Source: Allacma fusca
Lineage: Eukaryota > Arthropoda > Collembola > Symphypleona > Sminthuridae
Assembly (NCBI GenBank): GCA_947179485.1
Contig: OX359245.1
Span: 33,467,067 to 33,531,066 of the forward strand
DNA length: 64,000 nucleotides
Direction: 5' to 3'
Below, piece after piece: positions 12,178 to 24,400 of the stretch. The notes beneath the pieces are model-generated. The model worked only from the letters and a program-made list of their open reading frames with translations. It was not told the origin of the DNA and did not search any database. Positions within the stretch are counted from its first letter, which is position 1; every line of letters begins with the position of its first letter. A program made the position numbers and the translations under genes.

Positions 12178-13803
12178 TAATGTTTTTAGTTTGCATGTTA
12201 ATTAAATGACATGTGATTCGCCAAGTAATTTATGTACCACAGCTGGTATGGATTCGGCTTTAAGGAATTTGTCCGTTTTCAAATTTAAGCGAACCTTTGA
12301 GAGTTAGACCTACCTAAATTGTGGTAGATATCGTAGAGAGCCTCTATTGGGCGAGCAAGTCCGTGCCCATGCTAAAGATACATTCTGCAGTAACCCCAGT
12401 TGCTCAACGTCAACATGAAATTAACTCTTCAATTAAGAGTATTCATTATTATAAAGAGAGACTAGTAGCAACTACTGCTACCAAGAATTGTAATAATTGC
12501 AATTTACGAAGCATATTTGCAATTAAAGTTTCTTCCGTCGAGGTTAAAACTTGATGATCTCATCTTCAACCTTCATTAATTCTGCACTATCTCCGGTTCC
12601 GTGATAATTACGGCTATAGGTGTTTGATAACTACTGTAGTAATCCATTAGGAGCTGTCGCAATGACTTATTGCAGTTTAATCAAGTGTTGACTCACAATC
12701 AGCCATCCTGATGAAGGTGCAAATTAGTAGTCATTTCGAATTTAACCGCATTTCCTTTGTCGGTTCGGATTAACACGACAACGTTTTTGTAATCACGGAT
12801 ATGTGGTTGTGAACTTTGTACGGGAGGAAATTACTCGAGTATCGCGTATTAATCTAGTACGGGCTTAGTATCTTTGAATCTGTCCCTTCGGTTTAAGTAA
12901 TTTGAATTGAACGTACTCGAACTGTTGCATGAAACAGCCGAAATCGAAAGAGCCGTTTTAAAGAAAATTTGGCTTATCCGAAAAAACTATTTCCCCCTGT
13001 AATTCCCGAAACGTTGAAAATTTTTGATGTTTGCGATGTTTTTAGTATAACTTATTTATGAAATTGAATGGATTGATTCAGTTCATAACTTTAAATTGAA
13101 CTGAATAGTTTTCCTTGATTTGAAGTACAAACAATTCATTCTGCCTCGAATATGTCAATAAAAAATCCATCGTTTAAAACTCTCCAGATCCTTAAAGTAG
13201 CGATTTGTACCCTTAATTTAGCTTCCTTTTATTGTGCGCTTGGAAAACACTGCCGTCATTTCTAGAAAGCGTATTTGTAAGCATATCTGTAGAAACCACT
13301 GGTTTTCGATTCAGTTCAGCTCAATTTAGTTCAAAATTTTGAACTAAACTGGATTAAATTGGTTTTTACTGAACTGAATTGAAAATCTAGTTTCAATTCA
13401 GTTCAGCATGTGAATTGTACTGAATTGAAAAAAACTGAACTGAACTGAACCGTTCCGACCACTACTTTAAATAAACGAACATGTATTGTTCGTTAATAAT
13501 AAGGATTTACAACAGCCGAGCAAACGTCACCCAAACCTTAATAGACGAAGCATAGCGTTGTATTGGAATGTTTGTGTTTGTGCACCGCAAACGTAACTAA
13601 CTTCTGCGCTCCTTTGCAGTAACCTGAACCTGATGCCTAACCTGAACCTCAGGATCCGAGAATGATAGTCTTGTGTTGCTAATTAGCTGTGAGCATGTGC
13701 ATGGTGTAACAATGCCGAAAAGTGAAGACACTGTTAAGATGTTTAAAAAAGGTTTTATTGGGCTCCACTGTGTATTTTCACGGATTGAATTTATTGTCAT
13801 TCG
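12178..13803. other. Intergenic with word-repeat cluster
   Basis: No gene is recognised. At about 13,305-13,470 the words ttcagttcag, gaactgaa and aattgaac are repeated on both strands, ending in ccgttccgaccacta, which looks like a hAT-type terminus (TAGTGGTCGGAACGG read from the right). The left end and target duplication are unclear. The ORF at 12,321-12,554 shows no family resemblance. Confidence 0.4.
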
Positions 13804-16533
13804 TTACCCGAAAACCTTCAAAGGCTTATGTTTTGGATATCCTCCGTACCATTCTGGAAGCTGATCCCGAGGTAAATGTTTCAAAAGTTGGGGTTTCCAC
13901 TTTTCTGGATTGGTTCCAAAGACCTCTATATGATTAACTATCTGTCCCAAAAGAGGACTCCCTAGTTGCCATATTCTTTTGAATAAAATATTTCCTGGGA
14001 ACATAAGAACAGCAATAAATTAACATCAGATTAAATGCTAATTGAATGTTAATTTGCAATTTAAATGTACCACTTTACGTCTAAGAATGCACCAGTCTTT
14101 TTTAGAATTATTATGGCCTACGCAATCATTTTTAGTTCAATATAGACCATTATTGGTTTGACCCGTTTATGGTCGAAACTGATACCAAAAATCACCTTGC
14201 GTTCCTGAATGACTTTACCGCCGCTTAGATATTGAAAATTGAAATGCATGATTTGCAAAATATCGGCTAGGGTAACGCCTTTTCCTTCTGGTAAACACCA
14301 CGAATGCAAGTGGTTCTTGTTGGCACGAGTTGGTAATTTTTAAATGGTCAATGGGTTTTTGCAGTGCAGAAATTGATCTGATGTTGTCCGTACGTCCGTG
14401 GATAAAACAAAAACTTGTACATTGATTTAATTCAAATTTGACGGAGCTGTTTCTCAAAATAAAAATTCGATTGAAATCAACTTTGGCTGAAATCGGTATA
14501 ATTGTTTCCTACAGAACTAATTTTTGTTTCTAGAAATGTTGTGAAAAGTATTACAAGAAAGCATCTGGTTGCAGTGGTACAATATCGTCACATTGCCATC
14601 TTGCGGTCATTTAACAAAATAATACAGGATGATAACTTATTACACGAAAGAATGCATTAAAGAATGTGTTATAATAATGCATGAACACCATTGGCGTTAC
14701 TACTGCGTTAGCATTCACCTAAATCTAAAAGGGTAGAGTGAATCGTACCGAAGCGACAAGTTTTGAATTAACAAGATCGGAACTGGTACTTCTAGACGTT
14801 TTGTCGACGACATATTAAGCTGTATATGTAAAATAATTTAATTACTAAAATACACAGAATATACAAATTTACCATTTAGAATCCATCCTTGCTTCAATGC
14901 TCCACTTCGGGTAATTCGCTCAAATAGCACAAATTTAGAAAGCATAAATTGAACATCTGTAAATATGGAACATGTGAAACGCATGATATACATATATGCT
15001 TGTACAAATTGTGACAAAATTTCATGAGTTGTGACCATTGAAGTGTAGTTACTTTTGAGATGTCCAACTTGACGTATACTAAATCCGTCCATGTCGAGAA
15101 TTCCAATGAATCTTTTTGCAGTAGAATTTAGACCTGAATCTCTAAAAGTAAGATACATCTGGTCTATGAAAATGTCCATAGCATCGTATAGCTCTCCACC
15201 TTGCTCCACGTATTTTCCCGCCTCAAATATCCAAACTAAATAAATAAATTAAATATTGTACATGTTGAAAATGCATGGGATGGGGTGTATAATTTAGTGC
15301 GCCCACTGTTTCAGTTCGTTTCAAAAAATTCGTTTCGTTCAGTTTGGACGCTGAAATGAACCGAATTTATGGTTTCGTTTCAGTTCACAAAAAAGTGTTT
15401 CAGTTCGTTTTAGTTTGCTCGGTGAACTGAAACGAAACACAAAACGATCGTTTCAGGTGCGAAAATTTTAAATGCTTGACATTAAAAACTTTATGGCCCG
15501 GAATACACTGCCTAAGTTTACTATGACGTCAGGCATACTTGTAAATGTAAATCTATATCATTGGGTAGCTCATGTAACTCCAATCATTTTCCATGTTCAA
15601 AGAAGGAACCAACATGACCCACAAAGTATGTCGTTAACCCCGTGGTAGTAATTTAATTTAAATTTGCACAAACTTCAACATTCAAGACCTAATGAAAAAT
15701 ATACATTGTGATTTTGCGTCAATTATAAAGATTTAGATGTATTCTATTACTAAATATTAATTAATTATTTTTTAATTCAGGATTCCATGGTTTTCCAAGC
15801 CCATAAACTGTCCAAGGACAATTTCACCGCAGTATTCTACATTATACTGTATAATCCACATGCGCAAGAAATATAAGTATGCGTCAACGTGCATTTTCCC
15901 CGTAGAATTATATTGCATTTGAAACGTTTGAAACGCGTTTCAGTGAGACTGTTTCGTTTTGTTTCGGAATCTTAACTGAAACGTTCGTTTCAGCTAAACT
16001 TTAAACTGAACTGAAATTTTTATGGAACGAACTGAAACAAACTGAAACGAAACGGAAATTTTTGTTTCAGGGACGAAACACTGGACGCACTATTGTATAT
16101 ACATTAAATATTGTTGGTATACTTGGAGCGCCATCTTCGTCGTAGCCACTGAGGTAGTACGGGAACTCGGTCTTAATCTCCTCTGTTGCATCGAAAGCTA
16201 AAATGGCCTAGATATGTAAATACAAAGAAATTGAAGCCAATGAATATAAACTGAAATGATGATATTCTTCGATAAAATTAAAATTAAATACATTCGCATA
16301 AATTGAATATATATTTAATTTTCGATGGACGAAAATAATCTATTATTCCATTGTTGTCTTGGACTGGAATTAAAATATCTGAAAATGTAATGCTAAACTA
16401 AGATTCAATACAAACAAATGCCACCGTTTGAAAGCAACTTTGAAATTTTTACCGAATCAGTTAAATTACTGGAATCAACAGTAGACACAATGTAAATTGA
16501 CAAGACAAAGACCTTAAGTCCAAAGCTATCCAT
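13804..16533 (-). CDS. Gene C: secreted CRAL-TRIO protein with a 5-residue deletion
   Basis: Exons: complement(13804..13994, 14873..14956, 15053..15235, 16123..16207, 16453..16533), 207 aa, phases 0,1,1,1. The signal peptide is MDSFGLKVFVLSIYIVSTVD, then SSNLTDS. Exon 2 has EFPYYLSGYDEDGAP; exon 3 GGELYDAMDIFIDQ and LDMDGFSIRQ; exon 4 VQFMLSKFVLFER; exon 5 VFGTNPEKWKPQ and DQLPEWYGG. Exon 3 is 183 nt instead of 198 nt: WIFEAGKYVEQGG lacks the five residues WDMRK that every intact paralogue keeps in some form, removed in frame between two ggaaat repeats. Introns 2 (887 nt) and 4 (878 nt) are enlarged by mobile DNA. The frame is otherwise open, so the gene may be expressed, but folding of the first strand may suffer. 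Confidence 0.82.
14100..14470. repeat. Dispersed repeat in intron 4 of gene C
   Basis: Paralogues have introns of about 90-140 nt here, while gene C has 878 nt. The extra DNA includes gttgtccgtacgtccgtgg near 14,385, shared in inverted form with the repeat at 6.3 kb. It is probably a fragment of a dispersed element; class not determined. Confidence 0.4.
15295..16092. mobile_element. Word-repeat hAT-like element in intron 2 of gene C, 798 bp
   Basis: The left end TAGTGCGCCCACTGTTTC is mirrored at the right, where the other strand reads TAGTGCGTCCAGTGTTTC. Both outer arms repeat gtttcagttcg, gaaacgaa and ctgaaacg on both strands; the middle (about 15.48-15.91 kb) is plain. Flanks (gtataatt / ttgtatat) share only part of a target duplication, so the 8-bp rule is not shown here. 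The insertion accounts for the length of this intron compared with about 85-120 nt in paralogues. Confidence 0.65.
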
Positions 16534-18013
16534 TATTGGGCAAAAATAGGTATGTAGCGCCTAGTACAGTCTGTGGCGTAGTCACCGTGTTGAACGCTTC
16601 GAGACTTGTACTGGAGCTAGTCTACTGAAATCAAATTAAATCGAAACTCGTCTCTCTAAGCTTTACGCAACTGCCGAAAACATAAGAAAAAAACTGGCTT
16701 GAATCAATTGGTACAAGATCTAAGAAGAAACCTTCCCAGAATTAACTACATTAAATGTTGTAAATGAAGCTATAATAAAGACTATCCAATACAATTTGAT
16801 GCGCTCCATATGCACTAGAATTCCTTCAGGATTATTTCATATGTACATATATACTATTACAGATACAAACGCACATGCAGGGATATGAAGCTTGAAACGC
16901 ATTTTAAATGGGTATATTCACTTCAATTTATTTATAAACTTCTCGGAAGCCGCCATAGATGGGTCTTTTTTGTCTCGCTGTGCCTTTTTGTGGGAGGACT
17001 AGAATATAGCGTTGACTAAAATCTAAAAAGTACCATTTTCATTTGCGAACCCATTTAAAAACATCACCCTTGTTAGGAGATAATTTTAAAATGCACCCCC
17101 TCCCCGCCCTCGTGAGTTTTTTATATTTTTTATTTACGTTATTTTATATTACACGAAAATAAACCCCATACAATTTGCTACGATCCCTGTGCACTCTTTC
17201 ATGGACACTGGTTAAAATATTATAGCTTCAAAATGTATCCTTACCATTGTTAAAATTGCATCAACTTTGATTAGTGACTTGTGTGGTCCAGTCCACAATC
17301 CCGGAATGTATTAAATAGCTTTCAGCCCATTCAAGCCGCTACAAGCGGTAGCAAATAGCAATTTAAACGCTGGATAAAATTAAACTTTGACTATTGATGG
17401 GTCTTAAGTTAAATTTGGAAACCAGGACTAAATTTTGTACCAGTTCGAGAGGGTTTCTACGCATGAGGCGCGAAAATCTCAATTTCCTGCTGATGATCAG
17501 CCCAATGGGCACATTTATTCTTACTTTTGAGTTAACTTCATGCCAGCCGCCACTGCAAGACTCAATCTCTCAAATATCAGTTTTCCTGCACAATAGTAAC
17601 CCCAAAATGTTCTTTGTCTCAGCTGAAATTTCATGTAAGTTGCGAAATATTTTGTACTGCGACGAAAACCAATTCAAAATGTGACGACTGTGTGACCATA
17701 GTATACCGATTTGGCAAGTACTTTGCTTCACAGGCTAATCTGGCTGTAACGGACGGCTACATAGCGGATATTTGCATATAAGAGAATCTTTAGCCCCCCA
17801 TGAAAAAATGGCAAGATTAGAATGTCTTTCCCACATCATTGTCATTTTTGCTTGTGAAGCAATATTTCCTAAATCTTGCTCTCCGCTTATAATGTAAGTA
17901 AATACAACAAAATTTTAAACGTTGGAAAGCTTAACAATTGTATAAAATTTCCTACAACCTAGCGTTCAAAAATATTTCAGAAAAAATTAGTTGTTGGAAT
18001 AAACAATTACTGT
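16534..18013. other. Intergenic, no gene recognised
   Basis: The stretch has only short ORFs (for example 17,394-17,684) with no recognised domain and no plausible exon partners. I see nothing supportable in it. Confidence 0.4.
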
Positions 18014-19228
18014 ATTCAAAATAGTGCCCCTCATGGGTACACGTTTTACCCGGTTAATTGAGTGCAGCCACAGGAGCGTATCAGATTTGGGTACCGGGTC
18101 AAGTTCAGCCGGTACCTGAAAATTCGGGTTCACGTGTGGTTACAGGAGTAGAAACAAATCATTTGGATATAACCCATCAGGTATGGGTACACATTGGGTT
18201 CACCTGTACCTGAACATAAAGTACCATTCAGGTACTTCAAAGCCTTGTCAGTGTTATCCAAATTCATAATAATTTGCGAAAAGCAGAACTTTAACCCTTT
18301 TAGTGAAATATAAATCAATTGCCTTAATTTCACTGTATTCTTTGTATAAGTCTCTTGTTCTCAATCATATTCTGTACTAGTACTCTGGAAATACGATCAC
18401 CAACGGAGGGAGAAAGAAGGAAATTGTTTTACCTTAAATTCCTCCAGAAGCATTTTATATTACCGAACGAAAGGGTCATAAAATCTATGTTCAGTGACGC
18501 CATTACTCATAGCAGTGAAAGGGCCACTGTTAAATTGAGGAAACCATTCAGTCTTGATCATGTGAAAGTGAAAGCGTTCGATGAAAAACCTTTCTCCTTA
18601 AGTATTGGAACTCCCTGAGACATGACATACAAAATCAGTCATCGAAAAGAACCTTCAAAATTTTAGTGAGGGAAGATATATCTAAAAGAATTGAAATTAA
18701 CTATCTGTGCGAATCTAACCTCTTTTTTAATTACTCTCTTGACTTATTATGTAGAAAATAAACTGAATGTAAAACTTGGAATATACGGATGACATGGGCT
18801 CAGCCCGAAAAAAATCCTGAATAAAGAATATTATGTAGATATTGGTGTTCTACATGAAAAAACAACAATGTTATGTCTTAACACGTTAAGAAACCTGAAT
18901 GAATGAGCCCGGTTTTTCCGTATGCAAACCCGTCTGTGACGATTTTTAATTCCAGGATTGGCTTTATTTGCGAAAGAATAGCACATCAAAGTAAATGTAA
19001 AACAGTTAAGCAACTATTTGAAAGTCTCTGGCCGCGATTAGTTTCATTTTTCATTCCTGTTATATTCTGGTCAATTTATTAATTTAGTCCGGCCGTTTGA
19101 ATATAGTACAGTTTGGGTACAGGTACTTTTCAGTTACACGTACTTCCGATTACGTTTGACAGCAGGTATATCTATAGGTTCAGGAAAATTGAACTTAGGT
19201 ATTTAGGTTCCGGTAAAAATTTAAGTAC

Positions 19229-19794
19229 TGTTAAGTTATAATTGGATTTGGGGGGAAATAGAGCTCAGATATGAGGAAATGGAATACAAAGGAGAAAAAA
19301 TAGGAAATAGTGGAGAGAGATTGAATGAGGAAGGAATGGAGAGTTAAAAATAGTGGATAGGGGAATGTGCAGCAGGCAGAGTGTACACACTCTTGCTGTG
19401 AGAGAGAGATGAGACGACGTTCGTGTAAAATAAGTGCGTATGTTCTATATCTTCTTACTCACGCAGTATAGTTTTATTGTATATTGTACATACAAAGGTT
19501 ACACAGTTTGACTGTTCTCACACGCGTCTCTTGGTCTTTCTTGGTCTGTGGCTCGGGATTCTCTCGTCTCTCCGAGACTGAGAGGCTGGGGTTTATATAC
19601 GGAGGCGAGCACTTATGTGCCAACCTCCTGGAATATTTCCTACATTATTCTGACCAATGGAAATGTACCAAATAAAGGTACCTAATGTATTTTACAGAGG
19701 TTATTGTACTTTTGCATGACATACATGTACATCAATGTTGCAGTATGGTATATTTTAGCTTATAATCATTCCTAAAGCCAATAAAGGCTTAACA
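19229..19794 (-). repeat. Gypsy 3' LTR
   Basis: This is the 3' LTR in element orientation; it is almost identical to 28,415-28,980. On the minus strand it carries a TATA-like tatataaac near 19,595 and an AATAAA signal near 19,473. Just inside it, at 19,812-19,829, an inverted repeat aatgatg/catcatt encloses cccc. Confidence 0.95.
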
Positions 19795-21066
19795 ATCTAC
19801 CAATTTAGAAGAATGATGTCCCCATCATTGAACATAGTAGGGGGAATAGATTGTCTAACTTTTTACAATTTTTTGTGATGTTTTCCGAGTCATTCCGAAC
19901 GAATGTGGGTGAAGAGCGGTTTCTTCCTTCTTTCGTAGTCTTGATCTTGGGTGTGATTGTTTCTTGGCAGACATGTTTGCTAAAGTTTGTAACATAGGGA
20001 ATACTTGCAATCTCTTAAAAATTCAGTAGTAAATACATTTTTAAACCGATTTCAACGCTATAAACTGCACTAGGAAGGGAAAAATTGTGCCCCCATAATT
20101 TGTGGAGTGAAAAACACAACAAAGTGGTTATACAGGGTGAGTAAAAAACATTTTTTTGTTCGTACATAAGAAGTTTAGCAAAATGTATGATTGTAAATGT
20201 GTTTAAAAAGATATGACAAAGAAATTTTGTGTGTGTTTCAGAGTTTCAAATGGGGGGTCGATACAATATTGGAGTGATCAGTTCTATAAGTATCAGGGTA
20301 AAAATAGAAAGCTTTCGTGGAAAAATAGAGTAAGTGTTGACAGTGTAAATAAATTAGTGTATTATAAGAGTGGCATAAATGAGTATATCATGTGTAAATG
20401 TTTGTGAAAATCAAAAGCAATAAGGAGTAATTATATTAAACATAGATTCATGAAATTTGAAGGCGCCATTGTGGATCCAAGAGTTTCATAGCTGCTAATT
20501 CAGGGAGAAGGAGATGTGGAGATTTCTTCAGCTGGAGTTTCAGAGGATAATTCTGCAGAATGTAAATTTTTCTAGAACTCAAAAATAATCATGAATTGTT
20601 TGAAGAATGAAGTTTGTGATAATCAAAGTGTAATCCTGTATTTTTTATTTTCTACAGGGTGACAACAATTTTGTGATTCTGAATTCATCTGTCATGGATA
20701 AAAGTTCAAAAGTGAAAGTGATAGTTGTTGTTAGGATAGGGCGAAGGGTCTGCAGGCTGGTACCCTTACGGTCTGTAGATCCAGGGAATTTATCTATGAA
20801 GCCGGTCACGGTGTAATGTAATTTTCTTGCATTATGAGCACTCAGTACTTGTGGGTCAATTTTTTAATTGTTTATTCGGTTGAAGTGCTCCGCGGGACTC
20901 GGCAACCTTTGCCCGTGCACGGTATTTTGAGTGTTTAATAATGTTGGGCGAGACCATTACATCTGGGGCGGAGATGAGTTTCCGAGACTGGGATTTTCTT
21001 GAATTCTAGAATTTTTCTTTTAAATTCTTGTTATCATTTTCTTGAGTATAGTAATGTTGAACAAAA

Positions 21067-21480
21067 TTATAAACAGTGAACAAGCGTTGAATGGAATAAA
21101 TTTTCCACTGCTTGTATATTATGTCGTGTAGATCTTCGGAATTCTTCATCTTTACGAGTGTAAAAATCCGAGGGGATTATTTTTTGTGAATCCTCTTCTA
21201 ACATTTGTTGTTGAGTTCTTCGGATTCGTTTTGTAGGGAGTGTAATTGATTCTGATTGTTGTAAATTTGCACTTAATGGTTCATTATGATTGGATAGTGC
21301 CGTAGATTGGTCAATTATCGTAGGTAGGTCAGGTGGTGACTCTATAGAAGGGTTTGATTCCAATGGGGGAAGGTTACCTCTTGGGGGAGGGGGGCCTTCC
21401 ATAGGGGGAGGGGTTTGGGTGGGGCCCCGGGATCGTGAGGTCCTAGAGGGGTCACGCCCGATTTTTCTTCTTGTAAACAC
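21067..21480 (-). CDS. Short 3' ORF of the Gypsy element
   Basis: The 137-codon ORF overlaps the end of pol by 139 nt in the -1 frame relative to pol. It is proline-rich at first (TQTPPPMEGPPPPRGNLPP), then polar and basic, with no signal peptide, membrane segment or envelope-like feature. The first in-frame start is a GTG, so it may be a pol extension reached by frameshift, or non-coding. Function unknown. Confidence 0.4.
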   Translation of the reverse strand: MFTRRKIGRDPSRTSRSRGPTQTPPPMEGPPPPRGNLPPLESNPSIESPPDLPTIIDQSTALSNHNEPLSANLQQSESITLPTKRIRRTQQQMLEEDSQKIIPSDFYTRKDEEFRRSTRHNIQAVENLFHSTLVHCL

Positions 21481-24400
21481 TTAGAAATATTTTCAGGGTC
21501 AAGTGAGGTCAAAGGGTCTGTATAGTCAATATTTTCCTGTGATAAATTTTGTAAATGTGTGGACGGCTCTGTGTTTGGAGCTTGATGTGTTGTATTCAAT
21601 AAAGATGGCAGTTGTAACCAGTTTGGTCTGGCATAATACGTTTTAAGTCTTGATACGTGTACGGTCATTGTCTTCATAGTGGTGCCAGTGGAACCTCTTA
21701 TTGTATAATTTACTTCGGACGGAATGTCAATTACGCTGAATGGACCTTTCCAACGGGGAAGAAGTTTAGTGCTTATTCCAGGCTGAATTGATGTATGCTC
21801 TAAGAGCACGTTGTCTCCTATTTCATATGTAACTGTGCGTTTATTCTTGTTAACTCTGGCAGCATATTTTTCGCGGTGGCGTGTAATAATGTCATGTGAC
21901 AATTTCCATAGTGTGTCCATATTCTGAATATTTGGGTGTTCAGGGGAAAACGTGGGGAAGGCATTTCGAAGAGGAGTCCGAGCATTGAATCCGTGGAGAA
22001 GGAAGAACGGGGTGTATCCATGAGAATTGTGTTGGGTAGTATTTAATTGAAAGGTTAAAGCTGGGAGTGCTAAGGGCCAGTGAGCCTTAGCTTCAGCAGC
22101 GTACATTGCTATAGCGTCACCCAAAGTTTGATGAGTCCGTTCCACGAGCCCTTGGCTCTGTGGATGGAAGGTAGTGGAAAATTGCATGTTGAAGTCAAAA
22201 ATTTTGGAGAGTTCAGTGAGGACAGAATTATTAAATTCCGTGCCTTGATCCGTCTGTAAAATGGTAGGGAGTGAGTATTGACAGGCTAGTTTGTTACAGA
22301 TAAAATTCGCAATTGTTTTAGCATCCGCTATAGGGACGACGTCAGTGACTAAAAATTTAGTCAAGTAGCAGATAGCTGTTATGATGTACCGTGGACGACC
22401 GGCTTGATTCGTGAGTGGACCCTGAATGTCCATTTGTACTCTTTCAAATGGGCGGAGGGGAATTGGGATGTATTGAAATTCTCCTGGTTGTTTCTGTCCT
22501 CTGGGAGTTTTACGTTCTTGACAAATGGGGCAAGATTGAATGAATATATGAATGTCTTTTGACATTGTTCTCCAGTAAAAGCTAGTTTGGAGTTTGCGTA
22601 AAGTCTTGGTGTGTCCCATATGGCACACAGAATTAAGATGTTTTTGAAGTATGTCAGGGACCATTTGTTTGGGTATGACAATGAGGGAGTCATCACCTTG
22701 TCGTGAATTATATTTGTACAAAATACCGTTAATGAGGGTATACCTTGATTTCAACTTCCAAGTTGTGGGTAATTTAGTAATTATTTTGGCTAGTGCTGGA
22801 TCATTCATCTGTTCTTCTTTGAGGGTAGAAATACTGATGGCGTGAATGGAAAAGCAGGCATCGTTGTCAGTTTCGGAATGGTCAGGTTCCCCAAATGGGT
22901 GGCGACTGAGGCAATCAGCTACGCGGTGTGTAGTGCCTTTTATATATTGGATAGTGATGTCATATGGCATCAGTAACAACTGGAGGCGTTGGAGTTTGGG
23001 ATCCAAGTCGTCCTTTGTTTTCATAATATAACAGAGGCTGTGATGATCCGTCTTTACTGTGAATGGAATTCCTAAGAGGTATTCTTTGAGTTTCATAGTA
23101 GCCCAAGTGATGGCTAATAATTCTAACAGTCTGATGTTGTATTTTTGTTCGTACTTATTCAATTTTCTACTGAGGAAATATATGGGGTGTTCGTGTCCGT
23201 CAGGTTGAAGCTGGGTAAGATAGGCTCCGATACCTAGTAAAGATGCATCCGTGTATAGGAAGGTAGGTTTATTGGGGTCATAATGCGCTAGTACGGGTTG
23301 AAAAATGAGGAGGTTCTTCAAAGCCTCGAATGCCTGTTGGCATTCTTGTGTCCATTCAAAGGGTACATTGTGTCTTGTCAGTTCGCGGAGGGGCGAGGGA
23401 ATTTGTGAAAAATGGGGAATAAATCTGCGGAAAACGTTGGCCATGCCTAAAAATGATTGAACCGATTTGACATCATGTGGAGGTGGCATGTTTCTTATTC
23501 CAGCCAGATTTTCGTTGTAGGGCTGGATTCCATATGATGTGATAGTAAAACCCAAGAGATTAATTTTTTCGAATCCGAACCTACACTTGGTAGGTTCGAA
23601 CTTTAAGTTGTGTTCGTTGAATCGGTCAAAAATGTTTCTTAATTTGTTGATGTGTTCATCTATTGTTTGGCTGGCAATGATAATGTCGTCGACGTAGGCT
23701 AAGGCTGTTGTGTATTTCAAATCTGAGATAATGACATCTATAAGTCTGCAAAAATGTGAGGGGGAATTCTTCGTGCCAAAAGGCATCATGCGGTATTGAT
23801 ATTGACCATCCTTGGTGATAAAGCTGAGCTTCTCACGGGAATCTTTGTCCACTGTAATTTGGTGAAAACCCTGGGCAAGGTCTAAAGTGCTAAAGTATTT
23901 CTGGTTTTGCAGTCTCCGCAATATTTCATCCATGCTTGGGAGGGGCCAATGCATGGCCTTTGTTAATTTATTCAAAGATCTAAAGTCAATGACCATTCTG
24001 GGTTTTCTTATTCCTTCATCGTTAGGTTTTTTGAGGATAATAATTACAGGGCTGGTAAAGAGAGACGTTGAGGGCTCTATAATGTGGTTTGCGAGTAACT
24101 TTTGTACTTCTGCATTAATAATCTGGTCCTGGTAAGCTGATGTCTTGTAGGCTTTGTGAGCTAAAATTTTGTGATGGTCCAGTTGAACTTGAAAAGGTAA
24201 CGTATCGCATTTTTCGAGTTCGTGAGGGTGAAAGGCGAAGGAGCTACGGTATTCCTTGAGTAAGTTCTTGAATTTGGTCTGATCTTCGGAATTTAAATCT
24301 GGGTTGATTTTAAATGTGGCAACTTCGTTAGCAAGTTTAGAGTTGTCAATGGCATTAATGGGGATTGGAGTCATAGAATTGTCATGATAGTCTAAAGGAG

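Noticed and set aside
12321..12554. 77-codon plus-strand ORF
   Set aside because: No domain, splice context or duplicate supports it.
19484..19675. 63-codon ORF, repeated identically at 28,670-28,861
   Set aside because: It lies inside the Gypsy LTRs on the strand opposite to the element; it is LTR sequence, not a gene.
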